Origin: CAWFPR01 sp963817635
GTDB taxonomy: Bacteria > Acidobacteriota > Vicinamibacteria > Vicinamibacterales > 2-12-FULL-66-21
Assembly (NCBI GenBank): GCA_963817635.1
Contig: CAWFPR010000002.1
Coordinates: 542,700 to 606,699 of the forward strand
DNA length: 64,000 nt
Direction of reading: 5' to 3'
Part shown: in pieces, positions 36,134 to 48,667 of the stretch
Layout: every line of letters begins with the position of its first letter
How positions within the stretch are numbered: the first letter of the stretch is position 1
Position numbers and translations under genes: made by a program
Notes under the pieces: generated by a model
The model's database searches: none
Seen by the model: the letters and a program-made list of their open reading frames with translations, nothing else
What the model was told of the DNA's origin: nothing

Positions 36134-36954
36134 GGCCGTCCCTCGTGCGCGATCGCGTTCAACCGCACCAGCCGTCCGAGCAGCGGCTCCAGCAGATCGA
36201 GCCTGAGCGCGTTCTGAGCGTCGCTCTTCGCCAGGGCCGGCTCCTGGTGCACTTCCATGAAGATGCCATCCACACCCGCGGCCACGCCCGCCGATGCCAT
36301 CGGTTCGATGAATTCGGCCTGGCCCGCCGTGACGCCGTCTCCGCCGCCCGGCAGCTGCAGGCTGTGCGTCACGTCGTAGACGACCGGGTAGCCAAGACCG
36401 CGCAGGATCGGGAAGGCGCGCATGTCCACGACGAGGTTGTTGTACCCGAAGCTGAATCCGCGCTCGGTGACGATGACGCGAGGGTTGCCAGCCGCCGTGA
36501 CCTTCTCGATGGCGTGCCGCATGTCGGCGGGTGCGAGGAACTGCCCTTTCTTGATGTTCACCACGCGGCCGGTGCGCGCCGCCGCCACGAGCAGATCGGT
36601 CTGTCGCGAGAGGAACGCGGGAATCTGGAGCACGTCGGCGACCTCGGCGGCGGAGGCCGCCTGCGCCGGCTCGTGGATGTCGGTGAGAATCGGGACACCG
36701 ACGGCTTCCCGCACCCGGCCGAGCACGCGCATGCCCTCGGCCAGACCAGGCCCGCGGAACGAGCGCCCGGACGTGCGGTTCGCCTTGTCGTACGACGCCT
36801 TGAAGATGTACTGCACGCCGGCGCGCTGCGCGATATCGCGGATGGCCCGCGCGGTTTCGATGGCGTGCGATTCGCTCTCGATGACGCAGGGGCCGGCGAT
36901 GAGCAGCAGCTGGCCGCCACCGACGGTCAGCCCGCCAAACTGGATCGGCTGCAC
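36130..36954 (-). CDS. kdsA: Kdo-8-phosphate synthase, metal-dependent class
   Basis: Condenses PEP with arabinose-5-P. 274 residues from a GTG at 36954, with I-A-G-P-C-V-I-E-S-E, F-K-A-S-Y-D-K-A-N-R-T-S, I-L-T-D-I-H-E and Y-D-V-T-H-S-L-Q-L-P. The cysteine in G-P-C-V-I-E marks the metal-dependent class; E. coli KdsA has Asn there. The start is just downstream of the pyrG stop; longer in-frame upstream codons fall inside pyrG. Confidence 0.95.
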   Translation of the reverse strand: MQPIQFGGLTVGGGQLLLIAGPCVIESESHAIETARAIRDIAQRAGVQYIFKASYDKANRTSGRSFRGPGLAEGMRVLGRVREAVGVPILTDIHEPAQAASAAEVADVLQIPAFLSRQTDLLVAAARTGRVVNIKKGQFLAPADMRHAIEKVTAAGNPRVIVTERGFSFGYNNLVVDMRAFPILRGLGYPVVYDVTHSLQLPGGGDGVTAGQAEFIEPMASAGVAAGVDGIFMEVHQEPALAKSDAQNALRLDLLEPLLGRLVRLNAIAHEGRP

Positions 36955-36959
36955 GCCGC

Positions 36960-38615
<1,656 letters not shown>

Positions 38616-38678
38616 CGTCCTCTCTCTGCGAACCATCTGTCGGGCATGATGCCGGCGACCCTCGTGCACGAGCCGGCC

Positions 38679-39464
38679 TTACGTGCGAACGAGCATGACC
38701 CTCCGCACGCGTTCGAGATCCGCGGGTGTGTCCACCCCGACCGACTCGTACTGTGTCTCGATGACCTTGATCCGGAAGCCGTACTCCAGGGCGCGCAGCT
38801 GTTCGAGCGCCTCGGATCGTTCCAGGTCGGTCGGCGGCAACGTCGCGAGGCGCAGGAGGCACTCGCGCCTGTAGACGTAGAGACCGACATGACGCCACGC
38901 CGGCGCGGGCGGGCAGCCGTCACGCACGAACGGAATCGGCGCGCGTGAAAAATAGAGAGCAAACCCGTCGCGGTCGACCACGACCTTCGTGACGTGCGGA
39001 CTGGCTGCCTCGCCTCGATCCTCCAGGCGACGCCTGAGCGTGCTCATCATCAGCCTGGGGTCGGCGTTGAACGGCTCGACCGCCTGGTCGATCATCGCCG
39101 GGTCGATGAGCGGCTCGTCTCCCTGCACGTTCACGACGACATCGCAATCGAGCGCGCTGGCGACCTCCGCGATGCGATCCGTTCCGCTCAGGTGCGACGG
39201 CGACGTCATCTGCGAACGACCGCCGAAGGCCTCGACCGCGGCATGAATCCGTGGATCGTCGGTCGCGACGATGACGGCCGCAATCGACGCGGCGGCCGCC
39301 GCGCGACGATAGACGTGCTCGATCATCGGACGGCCGGCGATCTCGGCGAGCGCTTTTCCTGGGAGGCGGGTCGACTGGTAGCGCGCGGGGATGACGGCGA
39401 CTGCGGAAACCCGATGTGCTGCGGACCCGGGGCGTGAAACGGGGGGCACGGCAAATCTTACCAC
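38679..39464 (-). CDS. kdsB: 3-deoxy-manno-octulosonate cytidylyltransferase
   Basis: Activates Kdo as CMP-Kdo for lipid A inner-core assembly. V-I-P-A-R-Y-Q-S-T-R-L-P-G-K-A-L near the start, then V-N-V-Q-G-D-E-P-L-I-D, Y-F-S-R-A-P-I-P and E-S-V-G-V-D-T-P-A-D-L-E-R-V. The start is uncertain: GTG at 39464 or 39449; no ATG lies in a good position. First gene of the minus-strand Kdo operon, divergent from a PilP-like gene. Confidence 0.93.
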   Translation of the reverse strand: MVRFAVPPVSRPGSAAHRVSAVAVIPARYQSTRLPGKALAEIAGRPMIEHVYRRAAAAASIAAVIVATDDPRIHAAVEAFGGRSQMTSPSHLSGTDRIAEVASALDCDVVVNVQGDEPLIDPAMIDQAVEPFNADPRLMMSTLRRRLEDRGEAASPHVTKVVVDRDGFALYFSRAPIPFVRDGCPPAPAWRHVGLYVYRRECLLRLATLPPTDLERSEALEQLRALEYGFRIKVIETQYESVGVDTPADLERVRRVMLVRT

Positions 39465-39557
39465 AACTGCACAGTTCAGCCAGGTTCCGTGGACCGCCGG
39501 CGGCGATCGACGGCAGCGCGAAGAGCCGCGGAAGGTAGTAGAATCGGACATCCGGTC

Positions 39558-40087
39558 ATGACTTCCACACGCGCTGTGGCGTACGTCGGCTGCGCACTGC
39601 TGTTGCTGGCCTGGCTCGCGGCGGCCGCCGCGGACCCGCAGCGGCCCAGGACGACCAAGGCCACGCCGCAGCAACGCGAGGACGCGAGAGTGATGACGCT
39701 CGCGCGCGACGTCCAGGCGCAGGCGGCGCGCCTGCGCCAGCGGCTCGCGGTCGCGCCCGCGCCGGACGAACCCGTGCGCAACCCGTTCACCTTCGGCGCG
39801 CGCGCGATGCCCGCGGTGAACCGCACCCCCGCCCTCACCGCGCCACCCGCGCTCGACGAACCGCGCGTCCCGGTCGAACCGGCGCTCTCGCTCGTCGGCG
39901 TTGCCGAACAGCAGACGCCGGACGGCGTCGTGCGCACCGCGATGATCACGACCGGGAACGACGATCTGCTGATGGTGACCGCGGGACAGGCGGTGGGGTC
40001 CGCTATGTGGTCGTAGCGGTGGGTGCCGACGCGGTCGAACTGAAAGATACGACCACCGGTCTGACCCGCCGGATCTCCCTCCAGTAA
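39558..40087 (+). CDS. Orphan PilP/GspC-like periplasmic protein; one frame break
   Basis: Signal or membrane segment (A-Y-V-G-C-A-L-L-L-L-A-W-L-A), a helical Q/R-rich linker, N-P-F-T-F-G, and a C-terminal beta domain: L-S-L-V-G-V-A-E-Q, then R-Y-V-V-V-A-V-G-A-D-A-V-E-L-K-D. This layout resembles the homology region of PilP and GspC. The frame is lost near 39996 where one G of a G-run seems missing; restoring it gives 176 residues ending at 40087. TAGAAT at 39539-39544 could be its -10. No secretion operon is next to it; a partner could be the secretin at 2.4 kb. Confidence 0.6.
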
Positions 40088-40518
40088 GCGCCGCTGACCT
40101 GCCGGATTTTCGGCGTGCCGGGCTGGCGCGATCCCGCGCGCGTCGCGCGTCTCCTCACACACTCACGCAAACTGCGCCCTTTTTGAACTTCCGGTCCCGC
40201 CGCTCCGCGGATTCGAGTGGAATGCCGCGTGCAAGAGCAGCTTGACGCGATGTCCAGACCTGGAACACTCTGCGCCGCGCGTGACGGCGCGCCGGGGGCC
40301 CGCTCGCGACAGCACCCGTTTATAATGTCGTGTTCCACTGGCCGCGAACGCGCACCCGGAAGTCGCGTCACGTGCGCGCACCACGGTGGTGCAAACCGCT
40401 CGAAACTGCGGATTGACGCGGGACGATGTGCTGTTGGCGTCCCGATTTCCACAAGCTTTTCCACAGAATCTGTGAAGATCGTGCGACGTCCTGACGGTGA
40501 TGTGACCTAATCCTGCTT
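40088..40518. other. Non-coding interval upstream of icd
   Basis: No believable gene. It contains a perfect TATAAT at 40321-40326, about 190 bases before icd, without a clear -35, and a perfect interrupted palindrome CACAGA-A-TCTGTG at 40462-40474, 45 bases before icd. Two TTTTCCACA/ATTTCCACA words next to the palindrome resemble single DnaA boxes but are too few for an origin. Confidence 0.6.
40462..40474. promoter_or_regulatory. Palindromic operator candidate before icd
   Basis: CACAGAATCTGTG is a perfect 6-1-6 dyad lying 45 bases upstream of the icd start, a typical place for a repressor or activator dimer. No regulator gene lies beside it. Confidence 0.4.
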
Positions 40519-41851
<1,333 letters not shown>

Positions 41852-41890
41852 CGTGAGCCACGAGCACGCGGAGTGAGGAGTGAAGGGAAC

Positions 41891-42835
41891 ATGAACAGAA
41901 AAGTCACGATCGTTGGCGGCGCCGGCAACGTCGGCGCCACGGTGGCCCGCGCCATCGCCGACAAGGAGCTCGCGGACGTCATCCTCGTCGATATCGCGGA
42001 AACCAAGGCCCAGGGGCTTGCGCTCGACATGCTCCAGGCATGCCCGATCGAAGGTTCCGATGCCCGACTGCTCGGTGTCGGAGCGACCGATGAGGGCTGG
42101 AAGGAAACGGCCGATTCGGACGTCGTGGTGATCACATCGGGTGTGCCGCGCAAGCCTGGCATGAGCCGCGACGACCTGCTCAACGTGAACTTCGGGATCA
42201 TGAAGGCCGTGACCGAGCAGGCCGTGAAGTATTCGCCCAACGCGATCATCGTGCCGGTGGCGAACCCGCTCGACGCCATGTGCCAGGCGGTCTACCGGCT
42301 CAGCAAGTTCCCGCGCGAGCGCGTCATCGGCATGGCGGGTGTCCTCGACTCGGCGCGCATGCGGGCCTTCATCGCGATGGAGACCGGGGTCTCGGTCGAG
42401 AGCATCCACGCGTTCGTCCTTGGCGGCCACGGCGACACGATGGTGCCGCTGGCGCGCTACTCGACGATCGCGGGGATTCCGCTTCCGGACTATCCCGGCA
42501 TGACGCCGGAGAAGATTGCCGCGATTGCGAAACGGACCGCGAACGGCGGTGCGGAGATCACCAAGCTCGTGGGCACGAGCGCCTGGTACGCGCCCGGCTC
42601 GGCGGCCGCCGAGATGGTCGAGTGCATCCTGAAGGACAAGAAGAAGATTCTGCCGTGCTCGGTGTTCCTGCAGGGCGAATACGGCATCCACGACCTGTTC
42701 GTCGGCGTGCCGGTGAAGCTCGGTGCCCGGGGCGTGGAACAGATCATCGAGATCAAGCTGACGGCCGAAGAGGACGCGGCGCTGAAGAAGTCGGCAGCGG
42801 CCGTGAAGGAGCTGGTTACCGTCATCAACGTATAG
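41891..42835 (+). CDS. mdh: Malate dehydrogenase (LDH-like type)
   Basis: NAD-dependent oxidation of malate to oxaloacetate. 314 residues with G-G-A-G-N-V-G-A-T-V-A, T-S-G-V-P-R-K-P-G-M-S-R-D-D-L-L (malate-specific arginine) and L-G-G-H-G-D-T-M-V-P-L. The ATG at 41891 has GAAGGGA upstream; a longer ORF is less likely. A long inverted repeat just after the stop is the probable end of the icd-mdh transcript. Confidence 0.95.
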   Translation: MNRKVTIVGGAGNVGATVARAIADKELADVILVDIAETKAQGLALDMLQACPIEGSDARLLGVGATDEGWKETADSDVVVITSGVPRKPGMSRDDLLNVNFGIMKAVTEQAVKYSPNAIIVPVANPLDAMCQAVYRLSKFPRERVIGMAGVLDSARMRAFIAMETGVSVESIHAFVLGGHGDTMVPLARYSTIAGIPLPDYPGMTPEKIAAIAKRTANGGAEITKLVGTSAWYAPGSAAAEMVECILKDKKKILPCSVFLQGEYGIHDLFVGVPVKLGARGVEQIIEIKLTAEEDAALKKSAAAVKELVTVINV

Positions 42836-42845
42836 AGCCGCGGAG

Positions 42846-42874
42846 CTGATGCGCCGCGGCCCGCGGCGCATCAG
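42846..42874 (+). terminator. Long inverted repeat after mdh
   Basis: CTGATGCGCCGCGG (42846-42859) is followed after one base by its exact complement (42861-42874), giving a 13-14-bp stem. It starts 11 bases after the mdh stop. No T-run follows, so it may act by mRNA protection or with Rho. Confidence 0.55.
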
Positions 42875-43114
42875 CCCCTGTGTGAAGTCGAAATTACACG
42901 GTTACACGATTTCACACCGTCCCGCCCGACGCCAACGCTCGCCTCCCACCCGAAATTCCCGCCGGTATTGCTTACTGTTTTCGGCTGGGTCGATTCACGA
43001 CGCCTCGCCGGGGCCGGCAAGCATTTTGCTCGGATCGCCATTGTCCGGGCCTGCCTGGGCGCTGCAAGCATCACCACCAATCTGTCTCGTTCGGTAAGGC
43101 CAGACGGAGGCCCG

Positions 43115-45055
43115 ATGACGTTGTGTGTCCGTAGTGCGGGCGCGAGAAGCCCGCGTCCCATTTTTCTTGCCATTCTGATCCTTGCATTCGTTTCGCTGTC
43201 CCCGCATCCCGCCGTCGCGTCCGGCTGGTCGTCTCGCGACATCGGCGCACCCGTCCTGGCCGGTTCCGCGACCAGCAGCCTCTCGGCGATCATCATTGAG
43301 GCGGCCGGAACCGACATCGGTGGCACTTCCGATCAGTTCCACTTCGTCTATCAGGCGGTTTCCGGGGACGTCGACGTCAGGATGCTCGTCGCTGGGGTCA
43401 CGAACGCGGACGCCGGGTCCAGGGCCGGCATCATGATCCGCGGAGCGCTGACCGCGAGCGCTGCCCACGGGTACGTCATGGTTTCCGCAGGGAACGGTCA
43501 GGCCTTCCAGCGCCGGACGCAGGCCGGCGGACAGACCACGAGTTCGGCCGGCGGATTGGTGACGCCGCCGCGCTGGCTGCGCCTCGTTCGACAGGGCTCG
43601 CGCGTGACCGCGTACTCGTCGCCGAACGGCACGAGCTGGACGGCACTGGGCGGCGACACGATCGCGCTCGGTCAGACAGCGTACGTGGGCATTGCCGTCA
43701 CCAGCCACCAGCCTGCCATGCGCACCACGGCGATCGTCGTCGCCGTCTCGGTGACGACGCTCTCGCTGCCGGCCGGCCAGGCGAGCGCCGACATCGGCGC
43801 CGTGGCGGTGGCGGGCGGCGCCTCGTACGCCAACGGCACGTATACCCTCAGCGGTGCCGGAGTGGACATCTGGGCCTCCGCCGACCAGTTCCACTACATG
43901 TACCAGCAGATGACGGGAGACGGCACGGTCGTCGCGCGCGTCACGTCGCTCCAGTATGCAAACTCCTGGTCGAAAGTCGGCGTGATGATTCGCGAGACGC
44001 TGTCCCCGGACTCGCCGCACGGCCTTGCTCTGATCTCGGCAGGCAAGGGGTACGCCTTTCAGCGGCGGGTGGCTCAGGGCGCCCTGACCGACAGCACCTC
44101 GGGGGGGGCCGGTGCGGCACCCGGCTGGGTGCGGCTCGTTCGCGCGGGATCGACGTTCACCGCGTCGCGTTCGGCCGACGGCGTCACCTGGACGACGATG
44201 GGGTCGGTGGCCATTCCGATGGGACATACCGTGTACGCGGGGCTCGCCGTGACCAGCCGCAATCCCGGCGTGGCTGTCACCGCCGTTGTGGACGGGTTTC
44301 AGGTGACCGAGATCGCACCGGTCGCGAACAAGCCGCCGCTCGTCGCGCTGACCTCGCCGGCACCGCTGGCGACGTACGCCGAGCCCGCGGATATCACGCT
44401 GACGGCGTCCGCGTCCGATCCGGAAGGGAGCCTGCTGGCGGTCGACTTCTATAGCGGATCGACCCTTCTCGCCCGCGATACGACCGCTCCCTATGCCTAC
44501 GTGTGGCGCTCGGTACCCGCGGGCTCATACTCCTTGACCGCGGTGGCGATCGACACGGCTGGCGGCACCGCGGCGTCGCCGCCGGTGTCAGTCGCTGTCA
44601 CGGCCGCCGCCTCGGGTGGCGGTGGCGCGACGACGGGTGGTGGTGGCGCGACGACGGGCGGTGGTGGCGCGACGACGGGCGGTGGTGGCGCGACGACGGG
44701 CGGTGGTGGCGCGACGACGGGCGGTGGTGGCGCGACGACGGGCGGTGGTGGCGGAGCCGGAGGAGTGCCGCCACCCGCTGCACCGCGATACGTGGAGTTC
44801 ACGGCGTCGGCCAGCCATGGCACCGCCGTGACGAGCTACCTTCTCGAGGTATTCGTGGCAGGCGCCGATCCGAAGACCGCGACGCCGATCGCCCTGTCGA
44901 ACCTGGGCAATCCGGCGCCGGCGGCCGGCGGACTCATTACGGTCGATCGTTCGGCGTTCTTTACGGCAATGGCTCCGGGCACCTACGTGGCGGCCGTCTC
45001 AGCGATCGGGCCGGGCGGCAAGGCGGTTAGCGCCGGGATCACCTTCACCCGGTGA
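43115..45055 (+). CDS. Predicted secreted repeat protein (two LamG/DUF1349-like domains, Ig-like domain, Gly-rich linker)
   Basis: 646 residues with a signal peptide (L-A-I-L-I-L-A-F-V-S-L-S). Two homologous beta domains of about 175 residues follow, each with D-Q-F-H-x-x-Y-Q, G-x-M-I-R, Q-A-F-Q-R-R/Y-A-F-Q-R-R and W-L-R-L-V-R/W-V-R-L-V-R, like concanavalin-type DUF1349 domains. Then come a bacterial Ig-like domain (V-A-L-T-S-P-A near the start), a linker of six G-G-G-G-A-T-T repeats, and a C-terminal Fn3-like segment. Start ATG at 43115 has GGAGG four bases upstream. Substrate is unknown; a surface carbohydrate-binding role is plausible. It splits the TCA block. Confidence 0.8.
   Translation: MTLCVRSAGARSPRPIFLAILILAFVSLSPHPAVASGWSSRDIGAPVLAGSATSSLSAIIIEAAGTDIGGTSDQFHFVYQAVSGDVDVRMLVAGVTNADAGSRAGIMIRGALTASAAHGYVMVSAGNGQAFQRRTQAGGQTTSSAGGLVTPPRWLRLVRQGSRVTAYSSPNGTSWTALGGDTIALGQTAYVGIAVTSHQPAMRTTAIVVAVSVTTLSLPAGQASADIGAVAVAGGASYANGTYTLSGAGVDIWASADQFHYMYQQMTGDGTVVARVTSLQYANSWSKVGVMIRETLSPDSPHGLALISAGKGYAFQRRVAQGALTDSTSGGAGAAPGWVRLVRAGSTFTASRSADGVTWTTMGSVAIPMGHTVYAGLAVTSRNPGVAVTAVVDGFQVTEIAPVANKPPLVALTSPAPLATYAEPADITLTASASDPEGSLLAVDFYSGSTLLARDTTAPYAYVWRSVPAGSYSLTAVAIDTAGGTAASPPVSVAVTAAASGGGGATTGGGGATTGGGGATTGGGGATTGGGGATTGGGGATTGGGGGAGGVPPPAAPRYVEFTASASHGTAVTSYLLEVFVAGADPKTATPIALSNLGNPAPAAGGLITVDRSAFFTAMAPGTYVAAVSAIGPGGKAVSAGITFTR
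44615..44740 (+). repeat. In-gene tandem array, six 21-bp units coding GGGGATT
   Basis: Six near-identical units of 21 bases encode G-G-G-G-A-T-T each, forming a flexible linker between the Ig-like and the last domain. Unit number can change by slippage without a frame shift. Confidence 0.95.
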
Positions 45056-45103
45056 GCGCGCGGTCGAGGGCCGCCCGCGTGAGGTGCTCACCGGCCTTGA
45101 CGG

Positions 45104-45854
45104 TCAGCCCCGGTGCAGCAGCATCGCGCGGAAGTACTCGCGGTTCAACCGCGCGATGTTGGTGATCGGGATTTCCTTCGGGCACACGGCTTCGCATTCG
45201 CCCTCGTTCGAGCAGCTGCCAAAGCCTTCGGCATCGTGCCGCTCGACCATCGAGACCACGCGGGAGAACCGTTCCGGCTGCCCCTGCGGCAGCAGCGCGA
45301 GCTGACTCACCTTGGCGGACGTGAAGAGCACCGCCGACGCGTTCTTGCACGCCGCGACGCACGCGCCACAGCCGATGCAGGCTGCCGAGTCCATGGCCTT
45401 GTCGGCGATCGTCTTGCCTATCAGGACTGGCGTTGGCGTCCTGCGCGCCGCCGGTGTTGATGGATGTATAGCCGCCCGCCTGGATGATGCGGTCGAGAGC
45501 GCTCCGGTCGACGACGAGATCCTTGATGACGGGGAAGGCTTTGGCGCGCCAGGGCTCGAGCGTGAGCGAGTCGCCGTCCTTGAAGTGCCGCATGTGCAAC
45601 TGACACACCGTCGTGCCGGACTCCGGCCCGTGGGGCACGCCGCTCACCAGGAAGCCGCACGTGCCGCAGATCCCTTCGCGGCAGTCGGAGTCGAACGCGA
45701 TGGGATCCTGGCCGCCCGCGATGAGCCCTTCGTTGACCACGTCGAGCATTTCGAGAAACGACATGTCGGGCGATACGTCCGGGGCGACGTAGTTGACGAA
45801 CTGCCCCGCCTTATCGGGACCCGGCTGCCGCCAAATCTTCAGATTGATACGCAT
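45104..45854 (-). CDS. sdhB: Succinate dehydrogenase iron-sulfur subunit; one frame break
   Basis: Electron-transfer subunit of complex II. D-C-R-E-G-I-C-G-T-C-G and later C-Q-L-H ligate the [2Fe-2S] cluster; after the break C-I-G-C-G-A-C-V-A-A-C-K and C-S-N-E-G-E-C-E-A-V-C-P-K ligate the others. The frame changes near 45428 (one extra base); corrected length 249 residues. Last gene of sdhCAB, convergent with the repeat protein. Confidence 0.93.
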
Positions 45855-45864
45855 AGGTCTCTGG

Positions 45865-47779
45865 CTACTTGTAGCTGCGCTGTGACGGTTTCACGTATTC
45901 GAAGGTGAGCGGCTCGGTGTGGAGCACCGGCGGCTGACCGACGCCCTGGAATTCCCAGGCCGCCACGTAACAGAACTTCTCGTCGTCTCGCAGGGCCTCG
46001 CCGTCGGGCGTCTGGCTCTCCTCGCGGAAGTGGCCGCCGCACGATTCGGTCCGATGCAGCGCGTCGAGGGTCAACACCTCCGCGAACTCGAGGTAGTCGG
46101 CCACGCGGCCGGCGTACTCCAGGTTCTTGTTCAGGTTGTTCTTCGGGCCCGGCACCGAGACGTTCTGCCAGAACTCCTCGCGCAGCTGCGGGATCCGGGC
46201 CAGGGCCTTGCGCAGGCCGGCATCGTTGCGCGACATCCCGACGTCGTCCCACAGCAGGGCGCCGAGCTCGCGGTGCAGTTCGCGCGGCGTCTTCTTGCCC
46301 TTGACCGTCAGCAGGCGATCGATTTGCGCCTGCACCGACGCCTCGGCTTCCTTGAACGCGTCGTGGTCGGTCGTCACGGCCGGCAGGGCCGTGCCGCCGA
46401 GGTACCCACCGAGGGTGTAAGGGATGACGAAGTAGCCGTCGGCGAGCCCCTGCATCAGCGCGCTCGCGCCCAGGCGGTTCGCGCCATGGTCCGAGAAGTT
46501 CGCCTCGCCGAGGACGTGCAGTCCCGGAATCGTGCTCATCAGGTTGTAATCCACCCACAGGCCGCCCATCGTGTAGTGGATGGCGGGGTAGATGCGCATC
46601 GGGGCCTTGTAGGGATCCTCGGCCGTGATCTTCGTGTACATGTCGAAGAGGTTGCCGTAGCGTCCCTTGATGACGTCGGCGCCGAGGCGGCCGATCGCAT
46701 CGGCGAAGTCGAGGTACACCGCCAGGCCGCTCTCGCCGACGCCGCGCCCGTCGTCGCAGACCGCCTTCGCGTTGCGCGACGCGACGTCGCGCGGCACGAG
46801 GTTGCCGAAGCTGGGGTACCGGCGTTCGAGGTAGTAGTCGCGCTCGGCCTCGGGAATCTGGCCGGGCGGGCGCTTGTCGCCCTGCGTTTTGGGAACCCAG
46901 ACCCGGCCGTCGTTACGAAGGCTCTCGCTCATCAGCGTCAGCTTCGACTGATGGGCGCCCGAAACCGGGATGCAGGTCGGATGGATCTGCGTGTAGCAGG
47001 GATTGGCGAAGAACGCCCCGCGCTTGTAGGCGCGCCAGGCCGCCGTCACGTTGGAGTTCACGGCGTTGGTCGACAGGTAGTAGGCTGTGCCGTAGCCGCC
47101 GGTGCAGAGCAGGACCGCATGCCCCGCGTACCGCTCGATCGCGCCGGTGATCAGGTTGCGGACGATGATCCCGCGCGCCTGGCCGTTGACGACCACCACG
47201 TCGAGCATCTCGCGGTTGGCGAAGGCCTGCACGGTGCCGAGCGTGCACCTGCCGCATCATCGACTGGTAGGCGCCGAGCAGCAGCTGCTGGCCGGTCTGG
47301 CCGCGCGCGTAGAACGTGCGGGAGACCTGGGCGCCGCCGAACGACCGGTTGTCGAGCAGGCCGCCGTATTCGCGCGCGAACGGCACACCCTGCGCGACGC
47401 ACTGGTCGATGATGTTGACGCTCAATTGCGACAGACGGAAGACATTGGCTTCGCGCGACCGGTAGTCGCCGCCCTTCACGGTGTCGTAGAACAGCCGCTG
47501 GATGCTGTCGCCGTCGTTCTGGTAGTTCTTCGCGGCGTTGATGCCCCCCTGCGCGGCGATGCTGTGCGCGCGCCGCGGGCTGTCCTGGATGCAGAAGCTG
47601 AGCACGTTGTAGCCCAGTTCGCCCAGGGCGGACGCCGCCGAGGCGCCCGCGAGCCCGGTGCCCACGATGATGACGGTGTACTTGCGGCGATTGGCCGGGT
47701 TGACCAGCTTCGATTCGAAGCGGTGCCGATCCCATTTTTCCGCGAGCGGGCCGCCGGGGATTTTCGGATCCAGATCCAT
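45865..47779 (-). CDS. sdhA: Succinate dehydrogenase flavoprotein subunit; one frame break
   Basis: Catalytic subunit oxidising succinate to fumarate with covalent FAD. V-G-T-G-L-A-G-A-S-A-A-S-A-L is the dinucleotide loop, H-S-I-A-A-Q-G-G-I-N-A contains the FAD-linking histidine, and H-P-T-C-I-P, E-S-L-R-N-D-G-R-V-W and H-G-A-N-R-L-G-A-S-A-L follow. It resembles the type paired with a single cytochrome b subunit. The frame changes near 47239; corrected length 637 residues. Between sdhC and sdhB. Confidence 0.94.
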
Positions 47780-47792
47780 ATATCCGCCTGAC

Positions 47793-48464
47793 CTAGTGCG
47801 TGAGGTAAATGATGACGGGGATGATTGCCAGGCCGCCGCCGATGATGATCGCGAACACGAGGCCCCACGTCGTCAGCCGGCGCGTGTAGGTGGGGTGTTC
47901 GAGGCCGAGTGACTGGAACCCGCTCGCGATGCCGTGCGACAGGTGGAGGCCGACGATGAGCGTGCAGAGGACGTAGAAGGCCACCCAGAACGGGTGCTGG
48001 AAGACCTCGATCTCGAGCCGCGCGAGGTCGCGCACCGTCGCGGATCCCGACGCGACTTCATACCATGCGCCGTACTTGAACTGCTTCACGTGGATCATGA
48101 TGAACAGCAGCATCACGAGCCCCGAGTAGATCATCGTCGAGGAGGCGATGCTCTTCCGGCTCGTGTGCCCCGCGTACTCCTTCTGCTCGTACGCGATGGG
48201 CCGTGCCGTCCGGTTGCTGAAGTAGTTCGTGATCGTCTTGTAGACGTGCAGCAGGAATATCAGCAGCAGGCCGATCTCGATCGGGATGATCAGCGGGTTC
48301 GAGATGAGCGCATGCGAGTACTTGTTGAAGGTCTCGGGTCCTGCGAAGAACAGGGCGTTGCCCACGAGGTGCAGGATCAGGTACACGAAGAGCGCGAGGC
48401 CCGTAAGTCCGATCAGCAGCTTCGTGCCAGTCGTAGAGGAGAGCACACGACGGAAAGTCGACAT
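47793..48464 (-). CDS. sdhC: Succinate dehydrogenase cytochrome b subunit (type B, single large anchor)
   Basis: Membrane anchor of complex II, 223 residues with five hydrophobic helices and histidines in L-I-L-H-L-V-G-N, F-L-L-H-V-Y-K, I-M-I-H-V-K-Q and G-L-H-L-S-H-G-I for heme b ligation. One large anchor and no SdhD fits the B. subtilis/Wolinella-type enzyme. Start ATG 48464 is preceded by CTGGAG. First gene of sdhCAB. Confidence 0.93.
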   Translation of the reverse strand: MSTFRRVLSSTTGTKLLIGLTGLALFVYLILHLVGNALFFAGPETFNKYSHALISNPLIIPIEIGLLLIFLLHVYKTITNYFSNRTARPIAYEQKEYAGHTSRKSIASSTMIYSGLVMLLFIMIHVKQFKYGAWYEVASGSATVRDLARLEIEVFQHPFWVAFYVLCTLIVGLHLSHGIASGFQSLGLEHPTYTRRLTTWGLVFAIIIGGGLAIIPVIIYLTH

Positions 48465-48486
48465 CAATGACTCCAGGATCGGGCCG

Positions 48487-48516
48487 ATTGTATCTGCTCG
48501 GTTCGCGCAGGCGCAA
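48487..48516 (-). promoter_or_regulatory. Candidate promoter for sdhCAB
   Basis: On the minus strand TTGCGC (48516-48511), an 18-base spacer and TACAAT (48492-48487), 22 bases before the sdhC start. The -35 is weak, the -10 good. Confidence 0.5.
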
Positions 48517-48667
48517 CCGCGCAGTTCGCTCGCCATCCCTTTGACGGAAACCCGGCAGAATCGGAGCGGTCCTCAGTGCTTGATCAAAGACCGTGCCCCG
48601 GGACATGATTGACAGGTTGTGCGCGTGTTCCACGCGCCGCTCTTATCATTACAGAAGCGCACATACG

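Noticed and set aside
40440..40475. Two DnaA-box-like words (TTTTCCACA, ATTTCCACA) suggesting an origin
   Set aside because: Only two imperfect words, no AT-rich unwinding region and no dnaA/dnaN/gidA neighbours.
42849..43097. Plus-strand ORF of 82 codons after mdh
   Set aside because: Begins within the inverted repeat, no ribosome site or motif; treated as intergenic.
44610..44745. Possible CRISPR-like array
   Set aside because: Units are contiguous with no spacers and encode a peptide linker.
44497..44831. Long overlapping ORFs in other frames across the GGGGATT array
   Set aside because: They are translations of the same 21-bp repeat in wrong frames; the plus-frame gene has signal peptide, domains and ribosome site.
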